NCBI RefSeq assembly: GCF_014836715.1
Contig: NZ_JACSQI010000010.1
Coordinates: 62,001-126,000 of the forward strand
Source of the DNA: Escherichia whittamii
Lineage (GTDB): Bacteria; Pseudomonadota; Gammaproteobacteria; Enterobacterales; Enterobacteriaceae
Length of the DNA: 64,000 bases
Direction: 5' to 3'
Numbering within the stretch: position 1 is the first letter of the stretch; each line of letters begins with the position of its first letter. Made by a program: the position numbers and the translations under genes. Shown piece after piece: positions 9,501 to 19,556 of this stretch. Under the pieces are notes generated by a model. That model had not been told where the DNA came from. It saw only the letters and a list, made by a program, of their open reading frames with translations, and made no database searches.

Positions 9501-11517
9501 AGGCACAGTTACATTGCCGATTGGCGATTTTAACGGTGAATTGCGCGTCATGGCGCAAGCATGGACGGCAGATGACTTCGGCAGCAGCGAAAGCAAAGTG
9601 ATTGTTGCTGCACCGGTGATAGCCGAACTGAACATGCCGCGCTTTATGGCGAGTGGCGACACCTCACGTCTGACGCTGGATATCACTAATCTTACTGATA
9701 AACCGCAAAAACTGAACGTTGCCCTGACCACCAGCGGCTTAGTTGAACTGGTAAGCGATTCACCTGCACCTGTTGAATTAGCGCCAGGGGTGCGAACCAC
9801 GCTGTTTATCCCGGTGCGCGCTCTGACGGGCTATGGCGATGGTGAAATACAGGCCACCATCAGTGGGTTAGCGTTACCAGGTGAAACCGTTGCCGATCAG
9901 CATAAGCAGTGGAAAATCGGCGTCCGTCCGGCATTCCCGGCACAAACAGTCAATTATGGTACGGCGTTACAGCCTGGTGAAGCATGGGCGCTCCCGGCTG
10001 ATGGGTTGCAAAACTTCTCTCCTGTTACGCTGGAAGGGCAGTTGTTGTTGAGTGGCAAACCACCGCTGAACATTGCACGTTATATCAAAGAGTTAAAGGC
10101 ATACCCATACGGTTGTCTCGAGCAAACCGCCAGCGGTCTGTTCCCGTCGCTCTATACCAATGCAGCCCAACTACAGGCGTTGGGCATAAAAGGTGACAGT
10201 GATGATAAACGCCGTGCGGCAGTCGATATTGGTGTTTCTCGTTTGCTGCAAATGCAACGGGATAACGGCGGCTTTGCGCTGTGGGATAAAAACGGTGACG
10301 AAGAGTACTGGCTGACGGCCTACGTGATGGATTTCCTGGTCCGCGCAGGTGAGCAGGGTTACAGCGTGCCGACAGAAGCCATTAACCGGGGAAATGAGCG
10401 TCTGCTGCGCTATTTACAAGATCCGGGCATGATGTCGATTCCGTACGCTGATAATCTTAAAGCCAGTAAGTTTGCTGTTCAGTCTTACGCTGCGCTGGTG
10501 CTGGCTCGGCAGCAAAAAGCGCCACTGGGTGCGCTGCGTGAAATCTGGGAACGTCGTGCAGATGCTGCGTCTGGATTGCCACTGCTGCAACTTGGCGTTG
10601 CGCTGAAAACCATGGGTGATGCGACGCGGAGTATAGACGCAATTGCGCTGGCGCTGAAAACGCCGCGTAATAATGATGAGCGGATATGGCTTGGCGATTA
10701 CGGTAGCCCACTGCGCGACAACGCGTTGATGCTCTCCTTACTGGAAGAGAACAAACTGCTGCCAGATGAGCAGAACACCTTGCTGAATACACTTTCGCAG
10801 CAGGCGTTTGGTGAACGTTGGCTATCAACTCAGGAAAGTAACGCGCTGTTCCTGGCTGCCCGTACGATTCAGGATTTACCGGGCAAATGGCAAGCACAAA
10901 CCTCTTTCTCTGCCGAGCCGCTGACAGGCGAGAAAGCGCAAACCAGCAGTCTGAATAGCGATCAACTTGCCGCCTTGCAGGTGACCAACAGTGGCGACCA
11001 GCCGTTATGGCTGCGTGTGGATGCCAGCGGTTATCCGCAATCCGCACCTTTGCCTGCGAGCAATGTGCTGCAAATAGAACGTCATATCTTGGGTACTGAC
11101 GGTAAGAGCAAATCGCTGGACTCGTTACGTAGCGGCGATTTGGTACTGGTCTGGTTGCAGGTAAAAGCCAGTAACAGCGTGCCGGATGCGTTGGTGGTTG
11201 ATTTGCTGCCAGCGGGTCTGGAGCTGGAAAACCAGAACCTGGCTAACGGTAGCGCCAGTCTGGAGCAAAGTGGCAGCGAAGTGCAAAACCTGCTTAATCA
11301 AATGCAACAAGCGAACATTAAGCATATTGAGTTTCGTGACGATCGCTTTGTGGCGGCGGTTGCCGTTGATGAATATCAGCCGGTAACGCTGGTGTATCTG
11401 GCGCGGGCGGTAACGCCGGGAACGTATCAGGTTCCGCAACCGATGGTGGAATCAATGTATGTTCCCCAATGGCGGGCAACAGGCGCGACTGAAGAGTTGC
11501 TGATTGTCAGACCGTAA
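6556..11517 (+). CDS. yfhM: YfhM, bacterial alpha-2-macroglobulin lipoprotein
   Basis: A 1653-residue protease trap of the periplasm: cleavage of its bait region exposes a thioester that binds the attacking protease. Seen: lipoprotein signal MKKLRLVAFILMLALAGC with the lipid Cys at 18 followed by Asp (a +2 Asp signals retention in the inner membrane), a long series of macroglobulin-type beta domains, the thioester motif CLEQ with Cys at residue 1187 (10114), and an alpha-alpha barrel thioester domain after it. It abuts pbpC directly (TAA then ATG). The pairing with a peptidoglycan synthase fits a role in defending and repairing the envelope after breach. The length is typical for the family. 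Confidence 0.96.
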   Translation: MKKLRLVAFILMLALAGCDNNDNAPTAVKKDASSEVAKESSSTDATSAKLSAPERQKLAQQSAGKALTLLDLSEVQLDGAVTLVLTFSVPLDPDQDFSRAIHVVDKKSGKVDGAWELSDNLKELRLRHLEPKRDLIVTIGKEVKALNNATFSKDYEKTITTRDIQPSVGFASRGSLLPGKVVEGLPVMALNVNNVDVNFFRVKPESLPAFISQWEYRNSLANWQSDKLLQMADLVYTGRFDLNPARNTREKLLLPLGDIKPLQQAGVYLAVMNQAGHYDYSNPATLFTLSYIGVSAHRYHNRLDIFTQSLENGAAQQGIEVSLLNEKGQTLTQATSDSQGHVQLENDKNAALLLARKDGQTTLLDLKLPALDLAEFNIAGAPGYSKQFFMFGPRDLYRPGETVILNGLLRDADGKALPDQPIKLDVIKPDGQVLRSVVSQPENGLYHFTWPLDSTAATGMWHIRANTGDNQYRMWDFHVEDFMPERMALNLTGEKMPLTPKDEVKFSVVGYYLYGAPANGNTLQGQLFLRPLREAVSALPGFEFGDIAAENLSRSLDEVQLTLDDKGRGEVSTESQWKEVHSPLQVIFQGSLLESGGRPVTRRAEQAIWPADALPGIRPQFTSKSVYDYRTDSMVKQPIVDEGSNAAFDIVYSDAHGVKKAVSGLQVRLIRERRDYYWNWSEDEGWKSQFDQKDLIENEQTLDLKADETGKVSFPVEWGAYRLEVKAPNEAVSSVRFWAGYSWQDNSDGSGAVRPDRVTLKLDKASYRPGDTIKLHIAAPTAGKGYAMVESSEGPLWWQEIDVPAQGLDLTIPVDKTWNRHDLYLSTLVVRPGDKSRSATPKRAVGVLHLPLGDENRRLDLALETPAKMRPNQPLTVKIKASTKNGEKPKQVNVLVSAVDSGVLNITDYVTPDPWQAFFGQKRYGADIYDIYGQVIEGQGRLAALRFGGDGDELKRGGKPPVNHVNIVAQQALPVTLNEQGEGTVTLPIGDFNGELRVMAQAWTADDFGSSESKVIVAAPVIAELNMPRFMASGDTSRLTLDITNLTDKPQKLNVALTTSGLVELVSDSPAPVELAPGVRTTLFIPVRALTGYGDGEIQATISGLALPGETVADQHKQWKIGVRPAFPAQTVNYGTALQPGEAWALPADGLQNFSPVTLEGQLLLSGKPPLNIARYIKELKAYPYGCLEQTASGLFPSLYTNAAQLQALGIKGDSDDKRRAAVDIGVSRLLQMQRDNGGFALWDKNGDEEYWLTAYVMDFLVRAGEQGYSVPTEAINRGNERLLRYLQDPGMMSIPYADNLKASKFAVQSYAALVLARQQKAPLGALREIWERRADAASGLPLLQLGVALKTMGDATRSIDAIALALKTPRNNDERIWLGDYGSPLRDNALMLSLLEENKLLPDEQNTLLNTLSQQAFGERWLSTQESNALFLAARTIQDLPGKWQAQTSFSAEPLTGEKAQTSSLNSDQLAALQVTNSGDQPLWLRVDASGYPQSAPLPASNVLQIERHILGTDGKSKSLDSLRSGDLVLVWLQVKASNSVPDALVVDLLPAGLELENQNLANGSASLEQSGSEVQNLLNQMQQANIKHIEFRDDRFVAAVAVDEYQPVTLVYLARAVTPGTYQVPQPMVESMYVPQWRATGATEELLIVRP

Positions 11518-13830
11518 ATGCCTCGTCTGTTAACCAAACGTGGCTGCTGGATAACGCTGGCAGTCACGCCCTTTATTATCATTCTTGCAGCGTGGGGAGC
11601 AGACAAACTCTGGCCTCTGCCGCTACATGAAGTCAATCCCGCACGCGTGGTTGTGGCGCAGGATGGGACGCCGCTCTGGCGTTTCGCCGATGCTGAGGGT
11701 ATCTGGCGTTATCCAGTGACTATCGAAGATGTTTCTCCGCGCTACCTTGAAGCACTGATCAATTACGAAGATCGCTGGTTCTGGAAGCATCCGGGCGTAA
11801 ACCCGTTCTCGGTGGCGCGCGCTGCCTGGCAGGATCTGACTTCTGGTCGGGTTATCTCCGGCGGCAGCACGCTCACTATGCAGGTTGCTCGTCTGCTTGA
11901 TCCTCATCCCAAAACATTTGGCGGTAAAATTCGCCAACTCTGGCGTGCATTTCAACTGGAATGGCACCTGTCTAAACGTGACATTCTGACCTTGTATCTT
12001 AACCGTGCCCCGTTTGGCGGTACCTTACAGGGGATCGGTGCGGCAAGCTGGGCTTATCTCGGGAAATCGCCTGCTAATTTGAGCTATTCCGAGGCAGCAA
12101 TGCTGGCAGTGTTACCGCAAGCGCCCAGCCGACTGCGCCCGGATCGCTGGCCGGAACGTGCCGAGGCCGCACGTAATAAAGTGCTCAAACGGATGGCTGC
12201 GCAAGGTGTGTGGTCCCGTGAGCAGGTAAAAGAATCTAGTGAAGAGCCCATCTGGCTGGCTCCCAGACAAATGCCGCAACTGGCACCACTGTTTTCGCGC
12301 ATGATGCTCGGTAAAAGTAAAAGCGACAAAATCGTTACTACGCTGGATGCAGGTCTTCAGCGACGTCTGGAAGAATTGGCGCAAAACTGGAAAGGTCGAT
12401 TGCCGCCGCGCAGCTCACTGGCGATGATCGTGGTTGATCATACCGATATGCGTGTTCGAGGCTGGGTGGGATCGGTTGATCTCAATGATGATTCACGTTT
12501 TGGCCATGTTGATATGGTTAATGCGATCCGATCGCCGGGATCGGTACTCAAACCGTTTGTTTATGGTCTGGCACTGGATGAAGGCTTGATTCACCCGGCA
12601 TCGCTGTTGCAAGACGTTCCCCGGCGCACCGGTGATTATCGACCTGGCAACTTTGATAGCGGATTTCATGGCCCGATCAGCATGAGCGAGGCGCTGGTGC
12701 GCTCGCTGAACTTACCTGCTGTGCAGGTGCTGGAAGCTTATGGGCCGAAACGGTTTGCGGCAAAGTTACGTAACGTTGGTTTGCCGTTATATTTGCCCAA
12801 CGGTGCTGCGCCGAATCTTTCGCTCATTCTCGGCGGCGCAGGTGCAAAACTGGAAGATATGGCAGCAGCGTATACCGCGTTTGCTCGCCACGGTAAGGCG
12901 GGTAAGTTACGCTTACAGCCGGGCGATCCATTACTCGAGCGACCGTTAATGTCGCCGGGGGCCGCGTGGATTATCCGCCGTATTATGGCTGATGAAGCAC
13001 AGCCGCTACCGGATGGCGCTTTGCCGCGCGTCGTACCACTGGCGTGGAAAACAGGAACCAGCTATGGCTATCGCGATGCATGGGCTATAGGAGTAAACGC
13101 TCGCTATGTGATTGGGATCTGGACTGGCAGGCCGGACGGCACGCCGGTAGTCGGCCAGTTTGGCTTTGCCAGCGCCGTACCGCTGTTGAATCAGGTGAAT
13201 AATATCTTACTGTCGCGCAGTGCGAATCTGCCGGAAGACCCGCGTCCTGACTCTGTAAGCCGTGGCGTTATCTGCTGGCCGGGCGGGCAGTCGTTGCCGG
13301 AAGGTGACGGTAACTGTCGCCGCCGTCTGGCAACCTGGCTGCTGGACGGGAGCCAGCCGCCAACGCTGTTACTGCCTGAGCAAGAAGGGATTAATGGCAT
13401 TCGTTTCCCCATCTGGCTGGATGAAAACGGCAAACGTGTTGCTGCTGATTGCCCGCAGGCGCGACAAGAAATGATAAATGTCTGGCCGCTACCGCTGGAA
13501 CCCTGGCTGCCTGCATCGGAACGTCGCGCCGCACGCCTGCCATTGGCATCAACACGTTGCCCGCCGTACGGTCATGATGCCCAGCTCCCGCTGCAGCTGA
13601 CAGGCGTTCGCGATGGCGCGATTATTAAACGTTTACCGGGCGCAGTCGAAGCGACTTTGCCGGTGCAAACAAGTGGAGGGGCAGGCGAACGCTGGTGGTT
13701 TCTTAATGGCGAACCGTTAACTGAGCGCGGGCGCAACGTGACTCTGCATTTAACGGAAAAAGGCGATTATCAATTGCTGGTGATGGATGAAGTGGGGCAA
13801 ATAGCGACAGTGAAATTTGTCATGCAATAG
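11518..13830 (+). CDS. pbpC: Penicillin-binding protein 1C, glycosyltransferase/transpeptidase
   Basis: Inner-membrane bifunctional peptidoglycan enzyme; in E. coli PBP1C is mainly active as a transglycosylase. Seen in the 770 residues: N-terminal membrane anchor (about 9-28), GT51 domain with catalytic NYEDRWFWKHPG (Glu near 84), GGSTLTMQVARL and the KRDILTLYLNRAPFG segment, then a transpeptidase domain with S-V-L-K (Ser342), S-L-N, and KTGTSYG (Lys511), and a C-terminal BiPBP_C beta domain from about residue 690. It starts right after the yfhM stop, so the two are almost certainly co-translated, consistent with the known yfhM-pbpC association across bacteria. Confidence 0.96.
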   Translation: MPRLLTKRGCWITLAVTPFIIILAAWGADKLWPLPLHEVNPARVVVAQDGTPLWRFADAEGIWRYPVTIEDVSPRYLEALINYEDRWFWKHPGVNPFSVARAAWQDLTSGRVISGGSTLTMQVARLLDPHPKTFGGKIRQLWRAFQLEWHLSKRDILTLYLNRAPFGGTLQGIGAASWAYLGKSPANLSYSEAAMLAVLPQAPSRLRPDRWPERAEAARNKVLKRMAAQGVWSREQVKESSEEPIWLAPRQMPQLAPLFSRMMLGKSKSDKIVTTLDAGLQRRLEELAQNWKGRLPPRSSLAMIVVDHTDMRVRGWVGSVDLNDDSRFGHVDMVNAIRSPGSVLKPFVYGLALDEGLIHPASLLQDVPRRTGDYRPGNFDSGFHGPISMSEALVRSLNLPAVQVLEAYGPKRFAAKLRNVGLPLYLPNGAAPNLSLILGGAGAKLEDMAAAYTAFARHGKAGKLRLQPGDPLLERPLMSPGAAWIIRRIMADEAQPLPDGALPRVVPLAWKTGTSYGYRDAWAIGVNARYVIGIWTGRPDGTPVVGQFGFASAVPLLNQVNNILLSRSANLPEDPRPDSVSRGVICWPGGQSLPEGDGNCRRRLATWLLDGSQPPTLLLPEQEGINGIRFPIWLDENGKRVAADCPQARQEMINVWPLPLEPWLPASERRAARLPLASTRCPPYGHDAQLPLQLTGVRDGAIIKRLPGAVEATLPVQTSGGAGERWWFLNGEPLTERGRNVTLHLTEKGDYQLLVMDEVGQIATVKFVMQ

Positions 13831-13893
13831 TCTGTTTCCTCCATGTTTGTTGCTTAAACTGGGTTTATTTTAAAAAAATGTTACCTTCATCAA

Positions 13894-13922
13894 TAGTCAA
13901 CGGCTCTGTTGCTCATTATAAT
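13894..13922 (+). promoter_or_regulatory. Candidate ndk promoter
   Basis: TAGTCA (13894-13899), a 17-base spacer and a perfect TATAAT (13917-13922), placed 57 bases before the ndk start in a 148-bp gap. A sigma-70 type is inferred. Confidence 0.6.
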
Positions 13923-13978
13923 CCGCGCCATCTCGTACGCTGGTACAGACAACAACAGAATAATTTACAGAGGTAAAA

Positions 13979-14410
13979 ATGGCTATTGAACGTACTTTTT
14001 CCATCATAAAACCGAATGCGGTAGCAAAAAACGTCATTGGTAATATCTTTGCGCGCTTTGAAGCTGCAGGGTTCAAAATTGTCGGCACCAAAATGCTGCA
14101 CCTGACCGTTGAACAGGCTCGTGGCTTTTATGCTGAACACGATGGAAAACCGTTCTTTGATGGTCTGGTTGAATTCATGACCTCTGGCCCGATCGTGGTT
14201 TCCGTGCTGGAAGGTGAAAACGCCGTTCAGCGTCACCGCGATCTGCTGGGCGCGACCAATCCGGCAAATGCACTGGCCGGTACTCTGCGTGCTGATTACG
14301 CTGACAGCCTGACCGAAAACGGTACCCACGGTTCTGATTCCGTTGAATCTGCCGCTCGCGAAATCGCCTACTTCTTTGGTGAAGGCGAAGTGTGCCCGCG
14401 CACGCGTTAA
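13979..14410 (+). CDS. ndk: Nucleoside diphosphate kinase
   Basis: Moves the gamma phosphate between NTPs and NDPs through a phosphohistidine and so balances nucleotide pools in the cytoplasm. The 143-residue protein begins [12 protein letters not shown] and has the active-site motif NGTHGSDS with the phosphorylated His at residue 117. An AGAGG site precedes the ATG. It is a single-gene unit with its own promoter and a terminator at 14471-14512. Confidence 0.97.
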
Positions 14411-14470
14411 TATTTTCGTAAATGCCGCGTGCAAACGTGGCATCCATGCGCCAGAATTTGTACAATGCAG

Positions 14471-14512
14471 CGCCCCCGGACGAGCAGTCGCTCACCGGGG
14501 CGTTTCTTTTTT
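14471..14512 (+). terminator. Intrinsic terminator after ndk
   Basis: GC-rich stem CGCCCCCGG ... CCGGGGCG with an inner loop, followed by TTTCTTTTTT. It lies between ndk and rlmN, so rlmN probably has its own promoter or depends on read-through. Confidence 0.85.
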
Positions 14513-14559
14513 CAACCCTCCAGGGGCCATAACGTGTAATAACGAGGCCGGAATAGCAT

Positions 14560-15714
14560 ATGTCTGAACAATTAGTCACACCTGAAAACGTCACCACGAA
14601 AGATGGAAAAATCAACCTGCTGGATCTCAACCGTCAGCAGATGCGGGAGTTTTTTAAAGAATTAGGTGAAAAACCCTTCCGCGCCGATCAGGTGATGAAG
14701 TGGATGTATCATTATTGCTGCGACAACTTTGATGAGATGACCGACATCAACAAAGTGTTGCGTGGCAAGCTGAAAGAGGTGGCGGAAATCCGCGCACCGG
14801 AAGTGGTTGAAGAACAGCGTTCATCTGACGGCACCATTAAATGGGCAATTGCCGTGGGCGATCAGCGCGTTGAAACGGTATATATCCCGGAAGACGACCG
14901 CGCCACGCTTTGCGTCTCCTCGCAGGTTGGCTGTGCGCTGGAGTGTAAATTCTGTTCCACTGCCCAGCAAGGTTTCAACCGTAACCTGCGGGTGTCGGAA
15001 ATTATTGGCCAGGTGTGGCGTGCGGCGAAAATCGTCGGCGCAGCAAAAGTCACCGGTCAACGTCCGATCACTAACGTAGTGATGATGGGTATGGGCGAGC
15101 CGCTGCTCAACCTGAACAACGTCGTTCCGGCGATGGAAATCATGCTCGACGACTTTGGCTTTGGCTTGTCTAAACGTCGCGTGACGCTCTCTACATCGGG
15201 TGTTGTTCCGGCTCTGGATAAACTGGGCGATATGATTGACGTTGCGCTGGCAATTTCTCTGCACGCGCCGAACGACGAAATTCGTGACGAAATTGTACCG
15301 ATCAACAAAAAGTACAATATCGAAACTTTCCTCGCTGCAGTACGCCGCTATCTGGAAAAGTCCAATGCCAATCAGGGGCGCGTCACCATTGAATACGTGA
15401 TGCTTGACCACGTTAACGACGGTACAGAGCATGCGCATCAACTGGCGGAATTGCTGAAAGATACGCCGTGTAAGATCAACCTGATTCCGTGGAACCCGTT
15501 CCCGGGCGCGCCGTATGGCCGCAGTTCGAACAGTCGTATCGATCGCTTCTCAAAAGTGTTGATGAGTTATGGTTTCACAACCATCGTGCGTAAAACGCGT
15601 GGGGATGATATCGATGCAGCCTGCGGGCAATTAGCGGGTGAGGTTATCGACCGTACTAAACGGACCCTGCGCAAACGGATGCAGGGTGAAGCCATCGACG
15701 TGAAAACGGTTTGA
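14560..15714 (+). CDS. rlmN: RlmN, dual-specificity 23S rRNA / tRNA adenine-C2 methyltransferase
   Basis: Radical-SAM enzyme that adds a methyl group to C2 of A2503 in 23S rRNA and A37 of some tRNAs, which affects decoding accuracy. Seen in the 384 residues: cluster motif C-x3-C-x2-C (Cys125, 129, 132; CALECKFC), the catalytic Cys355 in AACGQLAGE and Cys118 in LCVSSQ, plus [10 protein letters not shown] near 170. The start ATG at 14560 gives the exact family length. It lies upstream of rodZ and ispG; the pilF gene often found here in other gammaproteobacteria is absent. Confidence 0.97.
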   Translation: MSEQLVTPENVTTKDGKINLLDLNRQQMREFFKELGEKPFRADQVMKWMYHYCCDNFDEMTDINKVLRGKLKEVAEIRAPEVVEEQRSSDGTIKWAIAVGDQRVETVYIPEDDRATLCVSSQVGCALECKFCSTAQQGFNRNLRVSEIIGQVWRAAKIVGAAKVTGQRPITNVVMMGMGEPLLNLNNVVPAMEIMLDDFGFGLSKRRVTLSTSGVVPALDKLGDMIDVALAISLHAPNDEIRDEIVPINKKYNIETFLAAVRRYLEKSNANQGRVTIEYVMLDHVNDGTEHAHQLAELLKDTPCKINLIPWNPFPGAPYGRSSNSRIDRFSKVLMSYGFTTIVRKTRGDDIDAACGQLAGEVIDRTKRTLRKRMQGEAIDVKTV

Positions 15715-15720
15715 TGTCTT

Positions 15721-15760
15721 TTACGCCACGGTTATTTTTTGTACCGTGGCGTAATCTTTT
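15721..15760 (+). terminator. Intrinsic terminator after rlmN
   Basis: A perfect 12-bp stem TTACGCCACGGT / ACCGTGGCGTAA (15721-15732 and 15743-15754) with a T-rich loop, followed by TCTTTT. It separates rlmN from the rodZ unit. Confidence 0.85.
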
Positions 15761-15873
15761 ATGAATATAGCATTCAGTTGCAATTGTCTGATCAATATTA
15801 ACGGTGCGTTTTTGCTGACTTTAAGGCAGTATGTAACGATGCAACAGTAAGTTAGCTTTGATTCATGTGGGCT

Positions 15874-15903
15874 TTGTCATGAGCACACAGACAGTCTTAT
15901 ACT
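15874..15903 (+). promoter_or_regulatory. Candidate promoter for rodZ-ispG
   Basis: TTGTCA (15874-15879), an 18-base spacer and TATACT (15898-15903) in the 284-bp rlmN-rodZ gap, leaving a leader of about 85-90 bases before rodZ. The rest of the gap shows nothing else I can name. Confidence 0.5.
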
Positions 15904-15998
15904 GTATGATAAGCGTTAACTTAATGGATGTCTCGCGGTGTGGGTGAGCATGATGACTCATCGGCATCTCAATTCTCATTTAAACGTACCTGCAGCGA

Positions 15999-17009
15999 AT
16001 GAATACTGAAGCCACGCACGACCAAAATGAAGCACTTACTACCGGCACTCGCTTGCGTAATGCCCGCGAACAACTTGGACTTAGCCAGCAAGCCGTTGCC
16101 GAACGACTTTGTCTGAAGGTTTCCACGGTACGCGATATTGAAGAAGATAAGGCGCCAGCCGACCTTGCATCAACATTCCTGCGCGGGTATATCCGGTCTT
16201 ATGCACGTCTGGTGCATATTCCGGAAGAAGAACTGCTGCCGGGGCTGGAAAAACAGGCTCCGCTACGGGCCGCAAAAGTTGCGCCTATGCAGAGTTTCTC
16301 TCTCGGCAAGCGGCGTAAAAAACATGATGGCTGGCTGATGACCTTCACCTGGCTGGTGTTATTTGTGGTGATTGGACTGAGCGGTGCCTGGTGGTGGCAA
16401 GATCACAAAGCCCAGCAGGAAGAGATCACGACTATGGCCGATCAGACCACAGCGGAACTGAACGGTAATAGCGGCCAGGCGCAGAGCGTGCCGTTAGATA
16501 CCTCATCAAACGCCAGCCAGAGTGACTCCACTACGACGTCAGCACCTGCAGATACTACTGCTGCAAACACGCAAACGTCAGACGTGACCACGCCAGCACC
16601 TGCCGTTGAACCACAGCAGAACGCGGTTGTTCCGCCTTCGCAGGCGAATGTGGATACCGCTGCTACGACCGCGCCAACTGCAACGACGCCAGATGACGCG
16701 GCACCACTGCCAACCGATCAGGCTGGTGTGACCACGCCGGCGGCTGACCCGAATGCACTGGTGATGAACTTTACTGCCGATTGCTGGCTGGAAGTTACTG
16801 ATGCTACCGGTAAAAAACTGTTCAGCGGGATGCAGCGTAAAGACGGTAATTTGAATTTAACCGGCCAGGCACCGTATAAACTGAAAATTGGTGCGCCGGC
16901 CGCAGTACAGATCCAGTATCAAGGGAAACCTGTCGATCTGAGTCGTTTTATCAGAACTAACCAGGTTGCGCGTCTGACCCTAAATGCCGAACAATCACCG
17001 GCGCAGTAA
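15999..17009 (+). CDS. rodZ: RodZ, MreB-binding cell-shape protein
   Basis: Single-pass inner-membrane protein that links the MreB cytoskeleton to the periplasmic elongation machinery and keeps the rod shape. Seen in 336 residues: cytoplasmic helix-turn-helix ([19 protein letters not shown], about 18-85), a basic patch KRRKK, one membrane segment (about 111-132), a long Thr/Ala/Pro-rich periplasmic linker (about 145-250), and a C-terminal beta domain ([18 protein letters not shown]...). The linker is low-complexity and is where this copy differs most from the K-12 protein as I remember it. It is followed by ispG after 26 bp. Confidence 0.95.
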   Translation: MNTEATHDQNEALTTGTRLRNAREQLGLSQQAVAERLCLKVSTVRDIEEDKAPADLASTFLRGYIRSYARLVHIPEEELLPGLEKQAPLRAAKVAPMQSFSLGKRRKKHDGWLMTFTWLVLFVVIGLSGAWWWQDHKAQQEEITTMADQTTAELNGNSGQAQSVPLDTSSNASQSDSTTTSAPADTTAANTQTSDVTTPAPAVEPQQNAVVPPSQANVDTAATTAPTATTPDDAAPLPTDQAGVTTPAADPNALVMNFTADCWLEVTDATGKKLFSGMQRKDGNLNLTGQAPYKLKIGAPAAVQIQYQGKPVDLSRFIRTNQVARLTLNAEQSPAQ

Positions 17010-17035
17010 CAGACGGGTAACGCGGGAGATTTTGC

Positions 17036-18154
17036 ATGCATAACCAGGCTCCAATTCAACGTAGAAAATCAACACGTATTTACGTTGGGAATGTGCCGAT
17101 TGGCGATGGAGCTCCCATCGCCGTACAGTCCATGACTAATACGCGTACAACGGATGTCGAAGCGACGGTCAATCAAATCAAGGCGCTGGAACGTGTTGGT
17201 GCCGATATCGTCCGTGTTTCAGTACCGACGATGGACGCGGCAGAAGCGTTCAAACTCATCAAACAGCAGGTTAACGTACCGCTGGTTGCCGATATCCACT
17301 TTGACTATCGCATTGCGCTAAAAGTGGCGGAATACGGCGTCGATTGCCTGCGCATTAACCCAGGAAATATCGGTAATGAAGAGCGCATTCGCATGGTGGT
17401 TGACTGTGCGCGCGATAAAAACATTCCGATCCGTATTGGTGTTAACGCGGGATCGCTGGAAAAAGATCTGCAAGAAAAGTATGGCGAACCGACGCCGCAG
17501 GCGTTGCTGGAGTCCGCCATGCGCCATGTTGATCATCTTGATCGTCTGAACTTCGATCAGTTTAAAGTCAGTGTCAAAGCGTCAGACGTTTTCCTGGCAG
17601 TAGAATCTTATCGTCTGCTGGCAAAACAGATCGATCAGCCGCTGCATCTTGGGATCACCGAAGCCGGCGGGGCGCGCAGCGGGGCGGTGAAATCGGCCAT
17701 CGGTTTAGGTCTGTTGCTGTCTGAAGGCATTGGCGACACGCTGCGCGTTTCGCTGGCTGCCGATCCGGTTGAAGAGATCAAAGTCGGTTTCGATATCCTG
17801 AAATCGCTGCGGATCCGTTCGCGCGGGATCAACTTCATCGCCTGCCCGACCTGTTCTCGTCAGGAGTTTGATGTCATTGGTACGGTTAATGCACTTGAGC
17901 AGCGTCTGGAAGATATCATTACTCCGATGGACGTATCGATCATTGGTTGCGTGGTGAATGGCCCTGGCGAGGCACTGGTTTCTACACTCGGCGTCACGGG
18001 CGGCAACAAGAAAAGCGGCCTTTATGAAGACGGCGTTCGTAAAGACCGTCTGGACAACAATGACATGATCGACCAGCTGGAAGCGCGCATTCGTGCGAAA
18101 GCCAGTCAACTGGACGAAGCGCGTCGAATTGACGTTCAGCAGGTTGAAAAATAA
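17036..18154 (+). CDS. ispG: IspG (GcpE), HMBPP synthase
   Basis: [4Fe-4S] enzyme of the MEP isoprenoid pathway that converts MEcPP to HMBPP using flavodoxin electrons. In 372 residues: an N-terminal TIM-barrel ([28 protein letters not shown]) and a C-terminal cluster domain with ligands Cys270, Cys273 (ACPTCSR) and Cys305 (GCVVNGPGE). Its length equals that of E. coli IspG. It lies in a run with rodZ upstream and hisS downstream; a GGGAAGCG/CGCTTCCC hairpin follows its stop. Confidence 0.97.
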
Positions 18155-18163
18155 TAACGTGAT

Positions 18164-18182
18164 GGGAAGCGCCTCGCTTCCC
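18164..18182 (+). other. Hairpin in ispG-hisS gap
   Basis: Perfect 8-bp stem GGGAAGCG/CGCTTCCC with a 3-base loop, 9 bp after ispG and without a T-run. It may act as an mRNA 3' stabiliser or weak terminator. Further on, TGAACCC (about 18191) and GGGTTCA (about 18232) form a wider inverted repeat before hisS. Confidence 0.5.
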
Positions 18183-18264
18183 GTGTATGATTGAACCCGC
18201 ATAGCTCCCGAAACATTTACGGAAGCGCTGAGGGTTCATTTTTATATTCAGAAAGAGAATAAAC

Positions 18265-19539
18265 GTGGCAAAAAACATTCAAGCCATTCGCGGCATGAAC
18301 GATTACCTGCCTGGCGAAACGGCCATCTGGCAGCGCATTGAAGGCACACTGAAAAACGTGCTCGGCAGCTACGGTTACAGTGAAATCCGCTTGCCGATTG
18401 TAGAGCAGACCCCGCTATTCAAACGTGCGATTGGTGAAGTCACCGACGTGGTTGAAAAAGAGATGTATACCTTTGAGGATCGTAATGGCGACAGCCTGAC
18501 TCTGCGACCTGAAGGGACGGCGGGCTGTGTACGCGCCGGCATCGAGCATGGTCTTCTGTACAATCAGGAACAGCGTCTGTGGTATATCGGGCCGATGTTC
18601 CGTCACGAGCGTCCGCAGAAAGGGCGTTATCGTCAGTTCCATCAATTGGGCTGCGAAGTTTTCGGTCTGCAAGGTCCGGATATTGACGCTGAACTTATCA
18701 TGCTTACTGCTCGCTGGTGGCGTGCGCTGGGTATCTCTGAACACGTTACCCTCGAACTGAACTCAATCGGTTCACTGGAAGCGCGAGCGAACTACCGCGA
18801 TGCTTTAGTTGCGTTCCTCGAACAGCATAAAGAAAAACTGGACGAAGACTGCAAACGCCGCATGTACACCAACCCGCTGCGCGTGCTGGATTCCAAAAAT
18901 CCGGAAGTGCAGGCGTTACTCAACGACGCTCCGGCGTTAGGCGATTATCTTGATGAGGAGTCGCGCGAGCATTTTGCTGGTCTGTGCAAACTGCTCCAGA
19001 GTGCAGGTATTGCCTACACCGTCAACCAGCGTCTGGTGCGTGGTCTGGATTACTACAATCGTACCGTTTTCGAATGGGTGACTAACAGCCTCGGTTCCCA
19101 GGGGACTGTGTGCGCAGGTGGTCGTTATGACGGTCTGGTGGAACAACTGGGTGGCCGTGCAACGCCGGCAGTAGGTTTTGCGATGGGCCTTGAACGTCTT
19201 GTGTTGTTAGTTCAGGCAGTTAATCCGGAATTTAAAGCCGATCCCGTTGTCGATATATACCTGGTGGCTTCAGGCACCGATACACAATCTGCGGCGCTGG
19301 CATTAGCTGAACGTCTGCGTGATGAATTACCGGGCGTGAAATTGATGACCAACCACGGCGGCGGCAACTTTAAGAAACAGTTCGCCCGTGCTGATAAATG
19401 GGGCGCACGCGTTGCTGTGGTGCTGGGTGAGTCCGAAGTGGCCAACGGCACGGCAGTAGTGAAGGATTTGCGCTCTGGTGAGCAAACGGCAGTTGCGCAG
19501 GATAGCGTAGCCGCGCATTTGCGCACGTTACTGGGTTAA
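18265..19539 (+). CDS. hisS: Histidyl-tRNA synthetase
   Basis: Charges tRNA-His with histidine in the cytoplasm; essential class II synthetase working as a homodimer. In 424 residues: motif 1 region, motif 2 [20 protein letters not shown], the histidine-specific loops [12 protein letters not shown] and AGGRYDGL, motif 3 GFAMGLERL, and a C-terminal anticodon-binding domain. An AGAAAGAGAAT ribosome site lies before the ATG. yfgM starts 17 bp after its stop, followed by bamB. Confidence 0.97.
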   Translation: MAKNIQAIRGMNDYLPGETAIWQRIEGTLKNVLGSYGYSEIRLPIVEQTPLFKRAIGEVTDVVEKEMYTFEDRNGDSLTLRPEGTAGCVRAGIEHGLLYNQEQRLWYIGPMFRHERPQKGRYRQFHQLGCEVFGLQGPDIDAELIMLTARWWRALGISEHVTLELNSIGSLEARANYRDALVAFLEQHKEKLDEDCKRRMYTNPLRVLDSKNPEVQALLNDAPALGDYLDEESREHFAGLCKLLQSAGIAYTVNQRLVRGLDYYNRTVFEWVTNSLGSQGTVCAGGRYDGLVEQLGGRATPAVGFAMGLERLVLLVQAVNPEFKADPVVDIYLVASGTDTQSAALALAERLRDELPGVKLMTNHGGGNFKKQFARADKWGARVAVVLGESEVANGTAVVKDLRSGEQTAVAQDSVAAHLRTLLG

Positions 19540-19556
19540 GGAAGGAGAAGGACAGC

